NCBI GenBank assembly: GCA_965652645.1
Contig: CBFGXE010000025.1
Coordinates: 1-38,816 of the forward strand
DNA length: 38,816 bases
Source of the DNA: ZC4RG30 sp965652645
Lineage (GTDB): Bacteria; Pseudomonadota; Gammaproteobacteria; Steroidobacterales; Steroidobacteraceae
Direction of reading: 5' to 3'
Shown here one piece after another: positions 10,601 to 18,303 of this stretch (position 1 is the first letter of the stretch; each line of letters begins with the position of its first letter). The translations under genes and the position numbers were made by a program. The notes beneath the pieces are model-generated. The model had not been told where the DNA came from. It did no database searches and saw only the letters and a program-made list of their open reading frames with translations.

Positions 10601-11592
10601 GGCCTCTCGTTGGTGATGCCGACGAACGTGCCGCCATTGCGGACGGTCAACGTCCGCATTAGCGCTGAAAACTGGATGTTTGTAAATGCCGACATGCCCG
10701 GGCCCTGCTGGAATCCGATGGCATGGATGCGCGCACGCGGCCGGCCATCAGGGGCATTGAGGCGCGCGACGCGTTCCACCGCTTCCTGCATGGAGTTGCC
10801 GGTGAATTCATCCCCGATCACCACGATGCTGAGGCTCTGGCCGCGGTCGCGGTACAGCCGCAGCGCCAGCTCGATGCCGGGCAGGGGATTGGACTGGCTG
10901 TAGGGGCGCCAGGTGCGCAGCCGGCTGCGGATGCGCTGGCGCAGCTCCGGCGTATCCCTGAGCCAGGCGCCGGGCCCGCCGGTATCGAACATGAAGCGTC
11001 CCTGGTCGTTGATGACCTGCAGGCCCCTGAGGTCAGGGTAGATGTCGAGCGTCTCGCCCATGATGTCGAGCGTGGATTCCCAGTGGCTGGACGACATGCT
11101 CTCGGAGGTGTCGATCACGAACACCACGTACTCGCTGTCGATGGGGATGCCGCCCACCGATGACATCGATGCCGAGCGCCGCCGCGGCTGCGCGTTCAGC
11201 CGCTCCATCTCGGCGGTGAGTTCCTGGTAGGCGGCCACCAGCTCGCTCTCCACGATGCTGGACACTGCCGCATCGCTCTGGCTGGCATCGAACTGGCCGC
11301 GCACGCTGGACAGGTCTCCCTGCAGCCGTGCCAGCCGGGCGCGTTCCTCCTGCAGCTCGCGGATGCGGCCCTGCAGTTCGCGCCGCAGCTGGTCGGTGTC
11401 GCCGCGGATGGCAAACAGCTCCTCTTCCAGCTTCACCAGCTGCGCGTTCAAAGACACCAGCGCCCGCTCGATCACCACCGGCTGGTCCACGTCGGTGAGC
11501 ACCAGCAGCAGCAGGATGGCGCCGAAGCCGCAGCAGATGCAGTCCATGAACGAGAGGCTGAACACCTCGCCCTCGCGGCGGCGCAGCTTCAT
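10597..11592 (-). CDS. Membrane-anchored VWA protein B
   Basis: 331 residues. A short basic N-terminus leads into one membrane helix with the signature FSLSFMDCICCGFGA (residues 11-25). A coiled coil of about 95 residues follows (about 40-135), then a von Willebrand A domain from about 155. The metal-ion-dependent adhesion site DxSxS is intact (DTSES, Asp161-Ser163-Ser165), and IGDEFTGNS supplies the later acidic loop. Positive-inside topology puts the coiled coil and VWA in the periplasm. The N-terminal helix and its Asp resemble ExbD/MotB-type stator helices, an inference only. The gene is a diverged sibling of the upstream VWA gene (shared N-terminal signature) and overlaps both neighbours as ATGA. 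VWA domains usually mediate metal-dependent protein assembly. Confidence 0.9.
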   Translation of the reverse strand: MKLRRREGEVFSLSFMDCICCGFGAILLLLVLTDVDQPVVIERALVSLNAQLVKLEEELFAIRGDTDQLRRELQGRIRELQEERARLARLQGDLSSVRGQFDASQSDAAVSSIVESELVAAYQELTAEMERLNAQPRRRSASMSSVGGIPIDSEYVVFVIDTSESMSSSHWESTLDIMGETLDIYPDLRGLQVINDQGRFMFDTGGPGAWLRDTPELRQRIRSRLRTWRPYSQSNPLPGIELALRLYRDRGQSLSIVVIGDEFTGNSMQEAVERVARLNAPDGRPRARIHAIGFQQGPGMSAFTNIQFSALMRTLTVRNGGTFVGITNERP

Positions 11593-12689
11593 GGCCAGTC
11601 CCCGGAAGGCACCAGGTAGCTGCCGCCGCTCCCGCTCGCCAGCGTCCAGAAGCGGTGCGCCGCCGGCAGGTCGCCCTGCATCGGCAGCAGGATCACGCTC
11701 ACCGGCACGTTGTCAGGCAGCGCGCGGCGCGCCTCGTCGAAGAGGCGCGCGCGCTGCGCGGCATCCACGTAGCGGCGGCGCGGCGTGTCGCGCCCCTGCG
11801 TGGGCAGGCCGTCGGTGACCAGTATCACCTGGTCGGGGCGCGGCGAGAGTTCGCTGATGGCCCGCCACGCATTGATCAGGCTGGAGCCGCCCTCCGGCGT
11901 GAGCGCACGCAGGTTGCTGATGGCCTGTTCCAGCAACTGCGCGTCGCCGGACTCCAGCCACTTGCCGTCGGTGCCGTCGATCAGCGGATGCGCCTGCGTG
12001 TTGAAGCCATACATCTGGAAGCGGCTGCCGGCAGGCAGCTGCGCGGCCACCCAGTCGGCGATGTCCAGCGCCTGCCGCCACTTCGGCGCCGCGCGCCGCA
12101 GCGCCGGGTCCTGGTTGCGCAGCTTGATGATGGCGTCCAGCTCCTCGTGCATCATGCTGGCGGAGCGGTCCATCAGCACCAGGATGCGCCGGCCCTTCAG
12201 CTGCACGCCGGTGAGGTACTGCCGGTTGCCGGTGCCGCGGAAGGCGCGCACGTTTTCCCCCTGCGGCCCGGGTGCGGGTTGCGCGCCCTGCAGGCGCCGC
12301 GCGCCTTCCTCGAGCTGCCTGAGGTCCGCCTTCAGCGCATTGATGTGCTCGCGCCGCGCCATGCTGATCGCGCCGGCCTGCAGCGCCTCCAGCTGCAGCG
12401 TGCCGACTTCCTCGCTGATGGTGCGCGCGCGCGTCGCCGCCTCGACAGTCTCGGCCTGCGTCTTGTCCAGCGTGTTGCGCAGCATGACGAGGTTGCGCGT
12501 GCCCACCAGCACTTCTTCCTCCAGCCGGTTCACCTCGGCCTGGAGCTGGTCGACCTCCTCGATGCGCTTGATGCCGGCCTGGCCGGCCACCACGGTATAG
12601 AACAGCACCACCGCGCCGAAACCGCAGCAGATGCAGTCGAGGAAGGACAGCGAGAACACCTCGAAACGGCGGCTGTTGCGGCGGGCCAT
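11589..12689 (-). CDS. Membrane-anchored VWA protein A
   Basis: 366 residues with the same layout as the next gene: basic start MARRNSRR, membrane helix carrying FSLSFLDCICCGFGA (residues 12-26), coiled coil about 40-135, Pro/Gly hinge, and VWA domain about 165-360. The MIDAS residues DRSAS (Asp174, Ser176, Ser178), LTPEGGSS (about 263-270) and TDG (about 292-294) are all present, so metal-dependent binding should be intact. The domain faces the periplasm by the positive-inside rule. It begins 2 nt after the stop of the FHA gene and ends overlapping its sibling as ATGA. The two VWA proteins probably pair through the coiled coils, which is an inference. No role is established for this family as far as I know. 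Confidence 0.9.
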   Translation of the reverse strand: MARRNSRRFEVFSLSFLDCICCGFGAVVLFYTVVAGQAGIKRIEEVDQLQAEVNRLEEEVLVGTRNLVMLRNTLDKTQAETVEAATRARTISEEVGTLQLEALQAGAISMARREHINALKADLRQLEEGARRLQGAQPAPGPQGENVRAFRGTGNRQYLTGVQLKGRRILVLMDRSASMMHEELDAIIKLRNQDPALRRAAPKWRQALDIADWVAAQLPAGSRFQMYGFNTQAHPLIDGTDGKWLESGDAQLLEQAISNLRALTPEGGSSLINAWRAISELSPRPDQVILVTDGLPTQGRDTPRRRYVDAAQRARLFDEARRALPDNVPVSVILLPMQGDLPAAHRFWTLASGSGGSYLVPSGDWP

Positions 12690-12691
12690 GG

Positions 12692-13852
12692 CTACTCCGC
12701 TCCGATGGCCACCAGCGGCAGTTCGATGCCGGGCTCACCCAGCCTGAGCACGGCGCCGGCCGGCAGCAGCGCACGGCCGCGCACCCGCGCGCCGTCGACG
12801 AAGGTGCCGTGGCTGGAATGGTCGATCACCTGCGTGCGGCCGCCTTCGCGCCGCAGGGTGCAATGCCGGCGCGAGATGCCGGCCTGTCCCTCGGGCAGGG
12901 TGAGCGCCACGCCGGTGGCGCGCCCGAGCACCAGGCCGGTGGCCGGGATGGGCACCACCCTGCCCTGCCAAACCAGGTGCGTGGCCATGGGTCGCGCGGC
13001 GGCGGCGGCATCGACCAGTGGCTCCAGCAGGTTGTCGGGCGCGGGTGCCGCGAATATCGGCACGCTGGTGCGGTAGGGCACGCCGCCGCCTTCAGCGGCA
13101 CCCGAGGGCGGCAGCAGGCTGGCCGCGCGCGCGGCCAGCCCCGCCGCGCCGACGCACAGGCGCGCGAATCGCGCTGCGAAAAGCACGGCCTCCATGCCGG
13201 GGATGTCCCGCACGGACTGCGGCACCAGCAACAGGGCCTCGCCATGCGCGGCGGCCAGGCCCTGCAGGGCGTTGGCCAGCGGGGCCAGTGCAGGCTGCGC
13301 GGCCTGCGCAAGCTGGTCGCGCGTGAGCGCCAGCGACACCGGGCCGTTGCCGGAATCCAGCTCCAGCTGCGCCTGGCCATTGCGTTGTGCCTCGGCGGCG
13401 AGCTGCGGCAGCTGCTGGCGCAGCGCCTGCTCATGGCGTGCGTTGTGCAGTGGATCGAAACGCGTCTGCTGCACCAGCGTGGCAGCGGCCAGCCTGAGCC
13501 AGGCATCCTGCAGCGCCTGCACACCGCCCGGCAGGTGCACATGCCGGCGCAGCGCGGCCGCCTCGTCGTCGCGCACGGCAAGGTCCACGGAGAACTGCCG
13601 CCGGGCAAGGCCCAGCACCACCAGCTGCGGACAGTCGGGCAGCCATGCCGCCAGCACCGCGGCGCGATCGACGAAACCCTGCACCAGGTGGCCGGCCGCG
13701 CGCAGTTCGCGCAGCACCTCGCCCGGCTGCGCCGGATGCGCCGGTGGCGCCAGCGCCACCCACAGCCCGCCCTCGACCGGCACGGGCGGCGCAATGGCTT
13801 CACCGTCGGTGGCCGCAACGTCCAGGCCGTCGTTGTAATCGGCGCCGTGCAT
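12692..13852 (-). CDS. FHA-domain protein with Hsp70/actin-like N-terminal remnant
   Basis: 386 residues, cytoplasmic (no signal or membrane helix). The C-terminal 90 residues (about 293-383) form a forkhead-associated domain, the phosphothreonine reader: LVLGR, ISRRH and DHSSHGTFVDG give the Gly-Arg, Ser-x-x-His and loop residues, with His in place of the usual Asn before Gly. Residues about 75-245 contain segments ordered like the second half of an Hsp70-type ATPase (VHLPGGVQAL, QLELDSGNGPVSLALTRDQL, ALLLVPQSVRDIPGM), but no phosphate-binding DxG loops are seen. I therefore suspect a degenerate, non-ATPase actin fold, with low confidence. Its ATG overlaps the upstream TGA by one base (TGATG). 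The expected ligand is a phosphorylated product of the kinase in this operon. Confidence 0.85.
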   Translation of the reverse strand: MHGADYNDGLDVAATDGEAIAPPVPVEGGLWVALAPPAHPAQPGEVLRELRAAGHLVQGFVDRAAVLAAWLPDCPQLVVLGLARRQFSVDLAVRDDEAAALRRHVHLPGGVQALQDAWLRLAAATLVQQTRFDPLHNARHEQALRQQLPQLAAEAQRNGQAQLELDSGNGPVSLALTRDQLAQAAQPALAPLANALQGLAAAHGEALLLVPQSVRDIPGMEAVLFAARFARLCVGAAGLAARAASLLPPSGAAEGGGVPYRTSVPIFAAPAPDNLLEPLVDAAAAARPMATHLVWQGRVVPIPATGLVLGRATGVALTLPEGQAGISRRHCTLRREGGRTQVIDHSSHGTFVDGARVRGRALLPAGAVLRLGEPGIELPLVAIGAE

Positions 13853-14097
13853 CAGATGTCCACCGGGAAGGTGAGGTTGTTGTCAGCGGAGATGGGTTCG
13901 ATCGGCGCCTCTTCTTGCTCTTCGCGGCCCGGCGGCGCGGGTTGTTGCCGCGGGCCGCCCGGTGCGGGTGGCGCCGGCAGCGCCACCGGCGGCGCTTCAG
14001 TATCGGGAGCGTCCGGGTCCGGCGCCTCGGCGGCGCGCAACGACAGCAGCGGCAACATCGCCAGGAGGCCAAGTCGCATCCACCGCGCCGCGCTCAT
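13852..14097 (-). CDS. Small secreted Pro-rich protein
   Basis: 81 residues starting at the ATG of an ATGA overlap with the FGE-fold gene, which is stronger evidence than the longer open frame upstream. A signal peptide (MSAARWMRLGLLAMLPLLSL) is followed by an acidic, Pro/Ala-rich linker and a short C-terminus ending NNLTFPVDI. It looks like a disordered tether or a small partner of the periplasmic domains. The TGA overlaps the ATG of the downstream FHA gene by one base, so it is embedded in the operon's coupling. No known family is recognised. That it is real rests on the signal peptide and on both overlaps. Confidence 0.68.
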   Translation of the reverse strand: MSAARWMRLGLLAMLPLLSLRAAEAPDPDAPDTEAPPVALPAPPAPGGPRQQPAPPGREEQEEAPIEPISADNNLTFPVDI

Positions 14098-16181
14098 GTC
14101 GGATCCTCCGCATAACGCGCCACCCGGAAGCCGATGGTCGATGCCGGCCCGGTGCCGCGCTCGCGCCACGCGGCGCGCAGTTCCGACAGCGAGGCGCTGC
14201 GCCAGTTGGGACCGCGGATGGCATGCAGTCCGTCCTTGTCGGGGCCCATCGGGTCCGACACCGGCACGGACTCCGGCAGCGAGACGTACACATCATGCAT
14301 CCACTCGGAGACATTGCCCCCCAGGCCGAAGAACCCCGCGGGCGAGCGGCCGTATGACCCCACCGGCGCAACCACCGGATGTTCGTCCTTGTATTGCGGC
14401 AGCATGGGCGCTGGCTGGGACTGCGAGAGGGGCTTCGCAGCCAGCATTTCCTCGCCGGAAAGGTTCGCCGCGCCCGCTGGCGGAGGCAGCGCGTCGCCCC
14501 AGGGATAACGCTGCCAGCGCCGGCCATCCACGTAGCGGGCGGCATATTCCCACTCGGCCTCGGTGGGCAGGCGGTAGCCCCGGTTCAGTGGCTGCACGAG
14601 CTGCCAGCGACCGTCCTTGCGTTCATAGGCCGGCGGCAGTCCCTCGCGCACCGACAGCCAGTTGCAGAACTCCACTGCATCGTTCCAGCTCACGTTGGTC
14701 ACGGCCTGGGAGTCGAGGTCGATGGTCTTCTCCAGCGCGATGCCGGAGAGATGTTCGGCGCGGAAAGTGCGGTACTGCGCGTTGCTCACTTCGGTGGCCG
14801 CCAGGTAGAAGGGACGCGTGAGCGTCACCCGCCGCTGCACCTCGTTGCTGCGGCGACCCTGCTCGCGGCGCTCGCTGCCCTGTAGGTATTCACCGGCGGG
14901 CAGCAGCAGCAGCGCGCCGAGCAGCGGACTGTCGTGGCGCGCCGGTGGTGGCGCGCGCGGCGCGGTGGCCACTGCCTCGCCGGAACCCGCGCCGGCACCG
15001 GCCGCCCCGGCCGCCTCGGCCTGCCGTTCCTCCACTTCGCGCAGCGTCACCGCCTGCGGCAGCGTGAGGTCGATGCGGCCCAGGTCCAGGGTCTGCCCGG
15101 CGATCACGGCCACCTCGCTGTTCCAGACGCGGCGCCCGGGCGCGGACAGCGTGAGCCGGTACAGGCCCGCATCCAGCTCCACGCGTTGCGGCGCCGGGCC
15201 GATCTCGCGGCCATCCACGTGCACCGTCGCGCCGGCAGGCGCGGTGTCGAGCACCAGCAGGCCGGTGGCCGGCTGCAGGTGCACCTGCAGTGGCTGGCGT
15301 TCGCCGCCGCCGGTGACTTCCACCTGCGCCACGTGGTCCACGTGGCGTGGTGCCAGGAACAGCAGGTCATGCGTGCCGGCGGGCACGGAGATCTCGCCGG
15401 GGGCCTTGCCCGCCGGCCGGCCGTCCACCAGCACCTCTGCGTCGATGCCGCCTGTGTCCACCTCGATGATCCCCGGCAGGAAGGTGAGCTCCACTTCCAG
15501 CGGCCGCGCGCCGGCCAGGTCGCGCGACACATCCAGCGTCACCGTGCGGGTCTCGTAGCCGGGATGGGAAATGGTGAGCGTGCGCCGGCCGGGCGGCAGG
15601 AACACGCGCGCGCCGCTGTGCCAGCCGAAACCGTCGGGGCGGATGGCCGCGCCTTCCGGCGCCACCTGCACCGGCACGCCCACCAGCAGGAACATGAGCG
15701 CCGCCACCGCCAGCACCATCGCCGCGGCGATGCCCGCAGCCAGCCACATGCCCTTGCGTGGCCCGGTCCGCGTGACCGCAGGGTCGGCGCCGGGCGCCGG
15801 GCGCGCGGCGATGATCTCCTGCACGCCGGCTTCCACCTCGTCACCGGGCAGCGCCACTTCGCGCAGCGGCGCGACCGTGGCATTGCCCGCCAGGTGCACC
15901 ACCTCGAGCAGGTCATCAGCGGGATGCACCACCACCTGCGCCTCGCCGACGGTGAGCACGTCGCCCTCCGCCAGCACCTGCGGCGTGCGCAACGGCTGGC
16001 CGTTGAGCAGGCCGCGCGTGCCATCGCCGGGATGCGCCGTCCACTGGCCCTCGTCGGTGAGCGTGAGGGCGATGCCGCTGGCGCCGGGCAGCACCAGCGC
16101 GGCGCCCTCGCCGCCCAGGTCAAGCGGCAGCGTCGCCGCCCTGGTGCCGAGCGGCTCGATGATGCGCAGCGTGGAGCTCAT
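14094..16181 (-). CDS. FHA-like / TM / PEGA / FGE-sulfatase-fold membrane protein
   Basis: 695 residues from ATG 16181, which has GGAG just upstream and lies 17 nt after the kinase stop. Residues 1-90 look like an FHA fold (GALxLNGQPL-type segment, AEGDVLTVGEAQVVV) but lack the Ser-x-x-His motif. A membrane helix spans about 145-167. About 168-370 hold three PEGA-type surface modules (for example FLPPGRRTLTISHPGY, SVPAGTHDLLFLAP, ELDAGLYRLTLSAPG). About 424-690 is a formylglycine-generating-enzyme/sulfatase-modifying fold (LPTEAEWEYAAR, YPWGD, GGNVSEWMHD, IRGPNWRSAS, STIGFRVAR). The cysteines that form the FGE active site are absent (no Cys around RGPNWRSAS), so this is a binding fold, not an enzyme. 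TagR of type VI secretion also has a periplasmic FGE fold and acts on a kinase, a plausible analogue. Confidence 0.92.
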   Translation of the reverse strand: MSSTLRIIEPLGTRAATLPLDLGGEGAALVLPGASGIALTLTDEGQWTAHPGDGTRGLLNGQPLRTPQVLAEGDVLTVGEAQVVVHPADDLLEVVHLAGNATVAPLREVALPGDEVEAGVQEIIAARPAPGADPAVTRTGPRKGMWLAAGIAAAMVLAVAALMFLLVGVPVQVAPEGAAIRPDGFGWHSGARVFLPPGRRTLTISHPGYETRTVTLDVSRDLAGARPLEVELTFLPGIIEVDTGGIDAEVLVDGRPAGKAPGEISVPAGTHDLLFLAPRHVDHVAQVEVTGGGERQPLQVHLQPATGLLVLDTAPAGATVHVDGREIGPAPQRVELDAGLYRLTLSAPGRRVWNSEVAVIAGQTLDLGRIDLTLPQAVTLREVEERQAEAAGAAGAGAGSGEAVATAPRAPPPARHDSPLLGALLLLPAGEYLQGSERREQGRRSNEVQRRVTLTRPFYLAATEVSNAQYRTFRAEHLSGIALEKTIDLDSQAVTNVSWNDAVEFCNWLSVREGLPPAYERKDGRWQLVQPLNRGYRLPTEAEWEYAARYVDGRRWQRYPWGDALPPPAGAANLSGEEMLAAKPLSQSQPAPMLPQYKDEHPVVAPVGSYGRSPAGFFGLGGNVSEWMHDVYVSLPESVPVSDPMGPDKDGLHAIRGPNWRSASLSELRAAWRERGTGPASTIGFRVARYAEDPT

Positions 16182-16197
16182 GCGATGGCGGGCTCCA

Positions 16198-18303
16198 TCA
16201 GATGCGCTCCGTGCATTGCACCGAGAGCGCCGTCTCGCGCTGTCCGGGCGCCAGTTCCAGCACGTAGCGCACGTCGCGGAAACCCTCGCGCCGCCCGATG
16301 ACCGTGTACTGGCCGGGTGGCAGCGTGAGCCGGCGCACCTGGAACGCACCCAGCTCGCCCACCTGCATCACGCTCACCTGGGTGCTGTTGTCGGAAGTGA
16401 GCTCGACCTGCACGGGCAGCTTCGCCGCATCCAGCACACCGCGCAGCCATGCAAGCTGCGAGGCAAGGCGCGGCGAGCCCGCCGCACTGGCCTCGCCGCG
16501 CGCCAGCGCGCGTTGCGCCGCCTGGCGTACCGCCGGCGACACCAGTCGCTGCGGGCGCTCCATGTAGTCGGACAGCTCACGGTCGAGCGCCGCGCGGCGC
16601 TCGCTGCGCGCCAGGCCATCCTGCGCGAACTGCAGTCCGGCGTCGCGCTCCAGCGCGCGCCGGTACAGCGCCACCGCCTCGCCCCAGCGCTCCCCGGATT
16701 CCAGCCGCGTGCCTTCGGCCAGGTCCTGTGCGTTCTGCCGGTCGCGGCGGATCTCGGCAATCCGCTGCTGGCCTTCCAGCACGCGCACCTCGCGCGGATG
16801 GATGGCGGCGGCCTGCGCGTAGGCGCTCTCGGCCTCATCCACCTGCCCGCGCCGCATGGCGTCGGCCGCCGCGGCGAGGATCACTTCGAAATCACCGTCG
16901 GCGATGCGTGCCTCCACCCGCGCCAGTGCGCTGCGGGCAGGCGCGAAATCCGGCTGGTTGGCCAGCAGCAGCCGGTAGCTCTCGCGCGCCTGCGCCAGCT
17001 GGCCGGCTGCCTCGGCGCGCGTGGCTGCCGACATCTGTTCGAGCTGCTCTTCCAGGCGCGCGGCCGCCACCAGTCCGGCGCGGGCCTCCGCGTTGCCGGC
17101 ATCAAGCACCTGCGCGCGGAGGAAGGCGGCGCGCGCCTGCGCCGGCCGCAACTGCGCCAGCGCCTGCTGGCCCGCGCGCAGTTCATCCGCGAGCGACGGG
17201 CCCTGCGGGCCGGGGGGCGCTTCCGCCGCAGCCTCGCCTGTCCCGTCCGGGCCTTCGGCAGCGGCCGGCGGTGCCTGGGTGGTGACCACCACGGCATCGG
17301 CGACGCTGGCCACCGGCGCGGTGGCGGAGGGAAGCAGCGTGGCCACCGGGGCCTTGGTTCCCGGCTTGGGCAGCATCATCAACACCGCCACGCCGGCGGC
17401 CACGGCGCCACCCAGCCACCACCAGGCCGCGATCCGGCGCCGCACGGGCGCGGCCACCGGCACCTGTGCTGCTTCCACCACGATGGGGCCGGTTTCACCG
17501 GGAGCGGCCGGCAAGGCGAGGCAACGTTCGAATTCGCGCACCACCATCTCGAGCGACGGGCGCGCCTGCGCGTCGCGCGCCAGCATGGCCTGCACCAGGT
17601 CGAGCAGCGGTTCGGGCGCCGGATGCACGGGCACCGGGCGGGGTGGATCTTCTTTCTGCACGCGCTGGGCGTCGAACTGCGGATAGAACGGCGGATAGCG
17701 CGTCAGCAGTTCATAGGCCAGCGCACCCAGGCCGTACACATCATCGGCGGGTGTCGCGGGTTCATCACGCAGCTGCTGCGGGCTGGCAGAAAAGGGCGAG
17801 CCGGCCGCCGGCGCCTCGGCGCTGCCCAGTTGCGTGGAGGTGCCGAAGTCCGACACGCGCACCAGGCCGCCGGCGCTGAAGAGCACGTTGCCCGGCTTGA
17901 TGTCCCGGTGCACCACGCCGCGCTCATGCGCATGCTGCAGCACGCCGGCCACCTGCAGCAGCACCGGCAGCACGCGCCGCCAGGGCGCGCCACGCAAGCG
18001 CATGGCGCCACCGCCGGGCGCAAACTCGATGGGCAGGAACACGTACTGGCCGTCGCGCTGCGGTTCTTCCACGCGCAGCACGCCCGGATGATCGAGGCGC
18101 TGCGCCATGCGGGCCTCGTGCTGCAGCAGCGGCAGCGCCTCCTCGGCGGTGCAGCTGCGCAGGTGCAGGAACTTCAGCGCGATGGCGCGGCCGCCGGCGT
18201 GCTCGTCCACCGCGGCCCACACCTCCGCGTGACCGCCGTCGCCGAGCCGCTCCTTCAGGACATATCGGTCGGCGAGCCGGCGTCCTGCTTCAAGGCTCGC
18301 CAT
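16198..18303 (-). CDS. Transmembrane Ser/Thr protein kinase with periplasmic TPR/PEGA region
   Basis: 701 residues. The kinase domain (about 14-265) is complete: Gly-rich loop LGDGGHAEVW, ALK (Lys44), helix-C Glu63, HRDIKPGN (Asp134, Asn139), DFG (152-154), and an activation segment ending ASPQQL where PknB-type kinases have APE-like residues. A membrane helix lies at about 293-311. The remainder is periplasmic: about 400-600 are repeated helical TPR-like pairs (LAQLRPAQARAAFLRAQVL and similar), and about 620-701 a PEGA-like beta module (LTLPPGQYTVIGRREGF). This sensor-kinase layout resembles bacterial PknB/PpkA relatives. No PP2C phosphatase gene is in the window. GAGGAGG precedes the ATG at 12 nt, and the start overlaps the upstream stop by 14 nt. 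Likely targets are proteins read by the FHA domains of this operon. Confidence 0.95.
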   Translation of the reverse strand: MASLEAGRRLADRYVLKERLGDGGHAEVWAAVDEHAGGRAIALKFLHLRSCTAEEALPLLQHEARMAQRLDHPGVLRVEEPQRDGQYVFLPIEFAPGGGAMRLRGAPWRRVLPVLLQVAGVLQHAHERGVVHRDIKPGNVLFSAGGLVRVSDFGTSTQLGSAEAPAAGSPFSASPQQLRDEPATPADDVYGLGALAYELLTRYPPFYPQFDAQRVQKEDPPRPVPVHPAPEPLLDLVQAMLARDAQARPSLEMVVREFERCLALPAAPGETGPIVVEAAQVPVAAPVRRRIAAWWWLGGAVAAGVAVLMMLPKPGTKAPVATLLPSATAPVASVADAVVVTTQAPPAAAEGPDGTGEAAAEAPPGPQGPSLADELRAGQQALAQLRPAQARAAFLRAQVLDAGNAEARAGLVAAARLEEQLEQMSAATRAEAAGQLAQARESYRLLLANQPDFAPARSALARVEARIADGDFEVILAAAADAMRRGQVDEAESAYAQAAAIHPREVRVLEGQQRIAEIRRDRQNAQDLAEGTRLESGERWGEAVALYRRALERDAGLQFAQDGLARSERRAALDRELSDYMERPQRLVSPAVRQAAQRALARGEASAAGSPRLASQLAWLRGVLDAAKLPVQVELTSDNSTQVSVMQVGELGAFQVRRLTLPPGQYTVIGRREGFRDVRYVLELAPGQRETALSVQCTERI

